NCBI GenBank assembly: GCA_900544965.1 | Contig: UQXE01000010.1 | Coordinates: 1-53,967 of the forward strand | DNA from: an uncultured Eubacteriales bacterium | GTDB taxonomy: Bacteria > Bacillota > Clostridia > Christensenellales > CAG-138 | Direction of reading: 5' to 3' | DNA length: 53,967 nucleotides | Shown here: positions 50,224 through 53,967 of the stretch, piece by piece | How the letters are laid out: every line of letters begins with the position of its first letter | Position numbering within the stretch: position 1 is the stretch's first letter | Notes under the pieces: generated by a model | What the model saw: only the letters and a program-made list of their open reading frames with translations | Database searches by the model: none | Told to the model about the DNA's origin: nothing | Made by a program: the position numbers and the translations under genes

Positions 50224-53200
50224 ATGAAAAAAGAGATTTATAAGAGAATAGCATTATTTGCCGCCATGGTTTCCATGCTTATTACCTTCTGTGCCTCCTG
50301 CGGGTATTTGCAATCGGGGTCGGTCCAAGGCGGGATTTATATTAACGAGGCAATGTCGTCTAATTCGCTTACCCTTATCGATGAAAGCCTTGGCAGTGCG
50401 GACTGGGTTGAGTTCTACAACTCAACGGGCAGGCCTGTTAATCTGAACGGGTATGGTTTGAGCGACAACATAAGGGAGCCGGGCAAGTGGCGCTTTCCCG
50501 ACGTTACCATTGGAGCCGGAGAGTACTTGATTGTATTTTTCTCAAAATACAGCGGTGATCTGCCCGACGGAGTGCTATGCACAGGCTTTGGCCTGAGCAG
50601 GGCGGGGGAGATAATTTGCTTTACGGATGAAAACTACAATATAATACAGCAAATGGAACTCCCTGCCCTGAAACCCGATATGTCATGGGCGCGCAGGGAC
50701 GACGGAGGCTATGGCTATTGCGGCGCGGCAACGCCGGGTGAACATAATTCTACCGATATAGTTGACTCAATCGACGACGTGGTTGGGTTTTTAGGCGGCA
50801 ATGGCCTCGTCATATCGGAGGTTATGCCTGTAAACGATGCCTCCTATGAATTCGACGCCGGCTATTATCCATGGCTTGAGCTTCATAACCCAACGGATAA
50901 AGAAATAAGCTTAGGCGAATATATGCTCAGCGACGATCCGAACAGGCTGGACAGATGGAGGATACCTTCAGTCAATCTTGAGCCAGGCGGATACACGGTT
51001 ATCTATATAAGCGGCCGCGACAGCCAGGACGGACAGCTGCATACTTCATTTAAGCTGGGCAGCGACGAGTTTGGGGTTTATTTAACCAATAACGCCGGCG
51101 AGCTTTGCTCGTATCTGACCTGGGAGGAGGGAATATTTGATGGAGTGGCCGTGACAAGCTCCGGCTATACGGTTTACGCTACACCAGGCGCGGAAAACTC
51201 GCGCGAAGTGTTTAGCAGCCTTTCGATTACCACGATGGGAGCCGAGGACCCGATACGTATAAACGAGGTGCTCCCCAAAAATCAGTACAGTGTAATGGAT
51301 TCAGACGGTGACAGGCCGGAATGGGTTGAACTTTACAACTCCTCCCAGAACAGCGTTTCATTAGGAAAGTACTATCTTTCGGATAATGTCGGCAATCATA
51401 CCAAATGGGCTTTGCCTGACATAGAATTGAAGCCCAGAGAGTATCTTTTGATATATCTGTCCGGGAAGGACAGGCGCGACGGCGAACTCCACGCTTCATT
51501 TGGGTTGTCGGACCGCGACAGCGTGTTAACCCTGTTTTGTATTGACGGGATGCGTATTGACACTATAGAATTGCCTGAAAATATTGGAAAAAATGTATCC
51601 ATAGGCAGGGATTCTTCCGGCAGGCAGGTGTATTATTCACAGCCTACGCCCAATGGAGAAAACAATACGCGAAGCTTTGACAGCGCTGATATGGTTAGCC
51701 TTACTGATATGAACGGATTGTATATAAGCGAGGTCTGCGGAGTTAACACTCCAAAGAGCGGCCAGGACGACTGGATTGAGCTTCATAATGCGGGCGGGAA
51801 TGATATAGACCTTACCGGCTGGTATCTTTCAGACGACGTTGACAATCCGCTGGGATATACGCTGCCGGATCTAACCGTTAAAGCGGGAGGATATGCCGTA
51901 ATATATGCATCGGACTCAACAAGGCCGTCAGGCAAGCCATACGTGGGTTTTGGCTTATCCGGATCCGGCGAAACGCTGATACTCAGCGACCCGAATGGTG
52001 TAGTATACGACGTGTTCCATACTGGAGCGTTGCGCAGTGGTGTAACCTCGGGCAGACTGGCAGGCAGCGACGGCAGGGTTTTTTTCTCTTCCGCTTCAAA
52101 GGGGTATTCAAATGATTCTCCCGCATATTCGGGGTATGTTTCTGAGCCGCTGTTTTCCAACCGGGAACTATACCATAGCTCCGGCTTTGAGCTATCCATT
52201 TCGTGCCGGACAGCGGGCGCAACCATATATTATACGCTTGACGGGACTGAGCCTACAGAGCGGTCGGAACAATATACAGGACCGATAGAGATAGATAAGA
52301 ATGCGGTTGTACGTGCGATAGCCACAGCGGATGGACGCCTTGACAGCGGGATCGCCACCTCCACCTATCTGTTTGAGGAACCTCATACGCTGCCTGTGGT
52401 ATGCCTTACGTTTGATCCCGCTGACTTTTCGGCGGTTTATGCCGCCACTACTCGCGACCAGAGGGTGGAGCGCGGCGCTTTCGTTGAATACTATGAGTCT
52501 GACGGAGGACTCGGGGTTAAATTTCCATGCGGCGTTCGCGCAAACGGTTCGGGTACGCTTGTCGCTCCTCAGAAGTCGCTGGCGATAAAGTTAAGGGCTG
52601 GTTACGGGAGGCAGGAGGTCACATATCCGTTTTTTGGAGAATACGAGATCAAATCGTTTCAAAACCTTGTTTTAAGGAATTCCGGCCAGGACAGGGATGG
52701 CGCGCGGGTGCGTGACGCCGTTTGCATGAGAATGGTGGAAGGTTTGAATATAGATAATTGTGCGACAAGGCCGGTTGTTGCCTATATAAACGGCAAGTAC
52801 TGGGGGATATACGACCTGAATGAAGATCAAAACGCGGATTTTCTCGCGGCTCACTATGGCGTGAACCCAGACGAGGTAGATATAATACGCAGGAATACCG
52901 GCGCCTTGGAGGGGAGCAGCGCGGATATCAAGAGGGTAAGGGATTTCGCGGGCAGCCGGAATTTATCAAATGATGAGCTGTTTAAGCAGTATCTGGAATG
53001 GGTTGATGTCGATTACTTTACCGATTACTTAATAGCGCAGATCTACTTCTGCAACGGCGATATGTTCAATCAAAAATACTGGAGGTCGCATGATTACAGA
53101 GTAAAATGGAGACCGGTTTTCTATGACCTTGACTTTGGCCTTAGCGGCTCTCAAAACTTGCTATACGATTATTTCAATCCCGTAGGCGTACCTTCCGCGA

Positions 53201-53550
53201 ACGGCTCTTTGACGGACATGAGATTATACGTAGGGTTGGAAAAGAATGCGGAGTGGAGGGAGTTTTTTATAGAGCGATACATATATGTTATGTACAATGT
53301 ATTGACGCCCGAGAGGATGGTGACGATTCTTAACGACTATGTAAAAGAGCTTGAGCCTGAAATGGAGAGGCATATTAAGCGGTGGTATTCACCACGGTCC
53401 ATGGATTTGTGGAATTCAAAGGTGGAGGCTGTTAAGTCCTTTATTATGAATAGGCGCGAAAAGGCCATAAGCCAGCTTAAAGGCTATTTTGACCTCAGTG
53501 ACAGTCAGATTCAGGAGTATGTTAATAAGGCTACAAAAGAACATAGTTAA
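50224..53550 (+). CDS. Lipoprotein with four lamin-tail domains and CotH kinase
   Basis: A 1108-aa exported lipoprotein. Signal with lipobox CASC at ~Cys26. Four lamin-tail-like domains begin at ~37, ~194, ~343 and ~498 (IYINEAMSSNS, LVISEVMPVND, IRINEVLPKNQ, LYISEVCGVNT), each with a W(V/L/I)E(F/L)(Y/H)N motif. A CHB_HEX_C/FN3-associated module follows (~640-716, GATIYYTLDGTEPT). The CotH domain (~720-1080) contains PQKSLAIKLRAGYG, YWGIYDLNEDQNADFLAAHY, FCNGDMFNQKYWR and FYDLDFGL, so the Lys and Asp residues expected of this protein-kinase-like fold are present. CotH phosphorylates spore coat proteins in Bacillus; this secreted form must act outside the cell. No ribosome binding site precedes ATG 50224. 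Confidence 0.88.
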   Translation: MKKEIYKRIALFAAMVSMLITFCASCGYLQSGSVQGGIYINEAMSSNSLTLIDESLGSADWVEFYNSTGRPVNLNGYGLSDNIREPGKWRFPDVTIGAGEYLIVFFSKYSGDLPDGVLCTGFGLSRAGEIICFTDENYNIIQQMELPALKPDMSWARRDDGGYGYCGAATPGEHNSTDIVDSIDDVVGFLGGNGLVISEVMPVNDASYEFDAGYYPWLELHNPTDKEISLGEYMLSDDPNRLDRWRIPSVNLEPGGYTVIYISGRDSQDGQLHTSFKLGSDEFGVYLTNNAGELCSYLTWEEGIFDGVAVTSSGYTVYATPGAENSREVFSSLSITTMGAEDPIRINEVLPKNQYSVMDSDGDRPEWVELYNSSQNSVSLGKYYLSDNVGNHTKWALPDIELKPREYLLIYLSGKDRRDGELHASFGLSDRDSVLTLFCIDGMRIDTIELPENIGKNVSIGRDSSGRQVYYSQPTPNGENNTRSFDSADMVSLTDMNGLYISEVCGVNTPKSGQDDWIELHNAGGNDIDLTGWYLSDDVDNPLGYTLPDLTVKAGGYAVIYASDSTRPSGKPYVGFGLSGSGETLILSDPNGVVYDVFHTGALRSGVTSGRLAGSDGRVFFSSASKGYSNDSPAYSGYVSEPLFSNRELYHSSGFELSISCRTAGATIYYTLDGTEPTERSEQYTGPIEIDKNAVVRAIATADGRLDSGIATSTYLFEEPHTLPVVCLTFDPADFSAVYAATTRDQRVERGAFVEYYESDGGLGVKFPCGVRANGSGTLVAPQKSLAIKLRAGYGRQEVTYPFFGEYEIKSFQNLVLRNSGQDRDGARVRDAVCMRMVEGLNIDNCATRPVVAYINGKYWGIYDLNEDQNADFLAAHYGVNPDEVDIIRRNTGALEGSSADIKRVRDFAGSRNLSNDELFKQYLEWVDVDYFTDYLIAQIYFCNGDMFNQKYWRSHDYRVKWRPVFYDLDFGLSGSQNLLYDYFNPVGVPSANGSLTDMRLYVGLEKNAEWREFFIERYIYVMYNVLTPERMVTILNDYVKELEPEMERHIKRWYSPRSMDLWNSKVEAVKSFIMNRREKAISQLKGYFDLSDSQIQEYVNKATKEHS

Positions 53551-53590
53551 AGAATCGCTCGAAATATATCAAAATTGCGTAAAAAAGCAG

Positions 53591-53619
53591 TTGACAAGTA
53601 AAAGATGATTTGGTAGACT
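53591..53619 (+). promoter_or_regulatory. rRNA operon promoter
   Basis: TTGACA (53591-53596), 17-nt spacer, TAGACT (53614-53619). It leads into a ~280-nt leader that starts with the hairpin GCTGTC-AGGGA-GACAGC (53626-53642) and a CCTTGAAAACTG word often seen around rRNA genes. Confidence 0.85.
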
Positions 53620-53707
53620 AAACGGGCTGTCAGGGAGACAGCACAAAGCGCACCTTGAAAACTGTATAGTGCGAAACGCAAGAAAGAGACAGCGAGCCGG
53701 GGGAGAG

Positions 53708-53850
53708 CCTCGGCGAAGTCGGGGGGAGAGCCTCGGCGAAGTCGGGGGGAGAGCCTCGGCGAAGCCGGGGGGAAGAACCTCGGCGAGTCGGGGGAGACCT
53801 GGGTAAAGCCAGGGGGACCTCGGCGAAGCCAGGGGAGGACCCTGGCGAGA
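53708..53850 (+). repeat. Seven tandem mini-hairpins in the rRNA leader
   Basis: Units at 53708, 53731, 53754, 53778, 53798, 53818 and ~53840, spaced 20-24 nt. The first reads CCTCGGC-GAA-GTCGGGG, self-complementary with G-U pairs. Later units change both arms together: GCCGGGG in the third, and CCTGG with CCAGG in the fifth. The last is degenerate. There are no unique spacers, so it is not CRISPR. It precedes 16S and would be part of the pre-rRNA removed by processing. Confidence 0.75.
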
Positions 53851-53905
53851 GAAGAGTGGAAGGCTGGGGAGTTGAAAGATGAACCAGCTGGAATAAACAG
53901 GAATT

Positions 53906-53967
53906 GAACATAAGAGTTTGATCCTGGCTCAGGACGAACGCTGGCGGCGTGCTTAACACATGCAAGT
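53906..53967 (+). rRNA. 16S rRNA, 5' end only
   Basis: AGAGTTTGATCCTGGCTCAG (53913-53932) is the universal start of 16S rRNA (Escherichia coli position ~8), followed by GACGAACGCTGGCGGCGTGC. The gene continues past the window edge. The exact mature 5' end is estimated from the E. coli offset. Confidence 0.95.

Noticed and set aside
53700..53850. CRISPR array
   Set aside because: Units are short, adjacent, self-complementary and have no unique spacers; no cas genes are present.
53630..53965. Minus-strand frame of 111 codons, Pro/Ser/Arg rich
   Set aside because: Created by the tandem hairpin repeats of the rRNA leader and the start of 16S.

Overview
The window reads as chromosome of an endospore-forming, Gram-positive Clostridia-like bacterium (Bacillota). 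The evidence is the spoIIR-sleB-ypeB spore genes with a sigma-F-like promoter, a SpoIID-domain gene, a YtvI-like membrane protein, lipobox lipoproteins, strong AGGAGG-type ribosome binding sites, frequent TTG/GTG starts and a SipW-type signal peptidase. I cannot name the genus. The only 16S sequence present is the first ~60 nt at the right edge.

Layout. 1-500: a dispersed repeat and a probable Pho promoter. 506-6971: an unbroken phosphate operon pstS-pstC-pstA-pstB-phoU-phoB-phoR, whose PstS has its two lobe segments in permuted order. 7451-8161: a second copy of the repeat, then a TetR-type regulator. 8283-14820: one promoter followed by four secreted proteins with SipW/TasA-type N-termini (two fused to GLUG-repeat regions), the SipW peptidase and a mini-protein. 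This is the most unusual block. 15085-18303: an AGCS amino-acid symporter and HflX with an N-terminal JAMM-like motif. 18352-18785: four tRNAs. 19368-22501: a visibly AT-richer island with a frameshifted SpoIID-domain gene and a tandemly duplicated lipoprotein gene. 22679-23328: a second tRNA operon that starts with a degenerate tRNA-Lys.

23776-30233 (minus strand): a complete histidine-to-glutamate operon hutH-hutU-ftcD-hutI-fchA. 30501-35679: a Bce-like two-component system and an ABC exporter with a recognisable BceR-type operator. 35867-39856: a decayed surface-protein remnant, a YtvI-like permease, a cohesin-like surface protein and an unknown anchored protein. 39972-40154: a third repeat copy. 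40209-42842 (minus): ypeB, sleB and spoIIR. 42930-47890: ispE followed by three membrane/envelope genes (GT4 glycosyltransferase, DUF2238-like protein, polytopic PlsC-like acyltransferase). 47924-49790: glyA and mscL. 50190-53550: a large lipoprotein with four lamin-tail-like domains and a CotH kinase domain, probably on a leaderless mRNA. 53591-53967: an rRNA promoter, a leader with seven tandem mini-hairpins, and the 5' end of 16S rRNA.

How it fits together. The pst/pho block is self-regulating phosphate uptake. The hut block converts histidine to glutamate with recovery of one-carbon units, which glyA also feeds. The SipW/TasA block looks like a dedicated secretion-and-assembly unit for a surface fibre whose subunits may display beta-solenoid domains. 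All functions are inferred from reading protein motifs by eye; no database search was possible.
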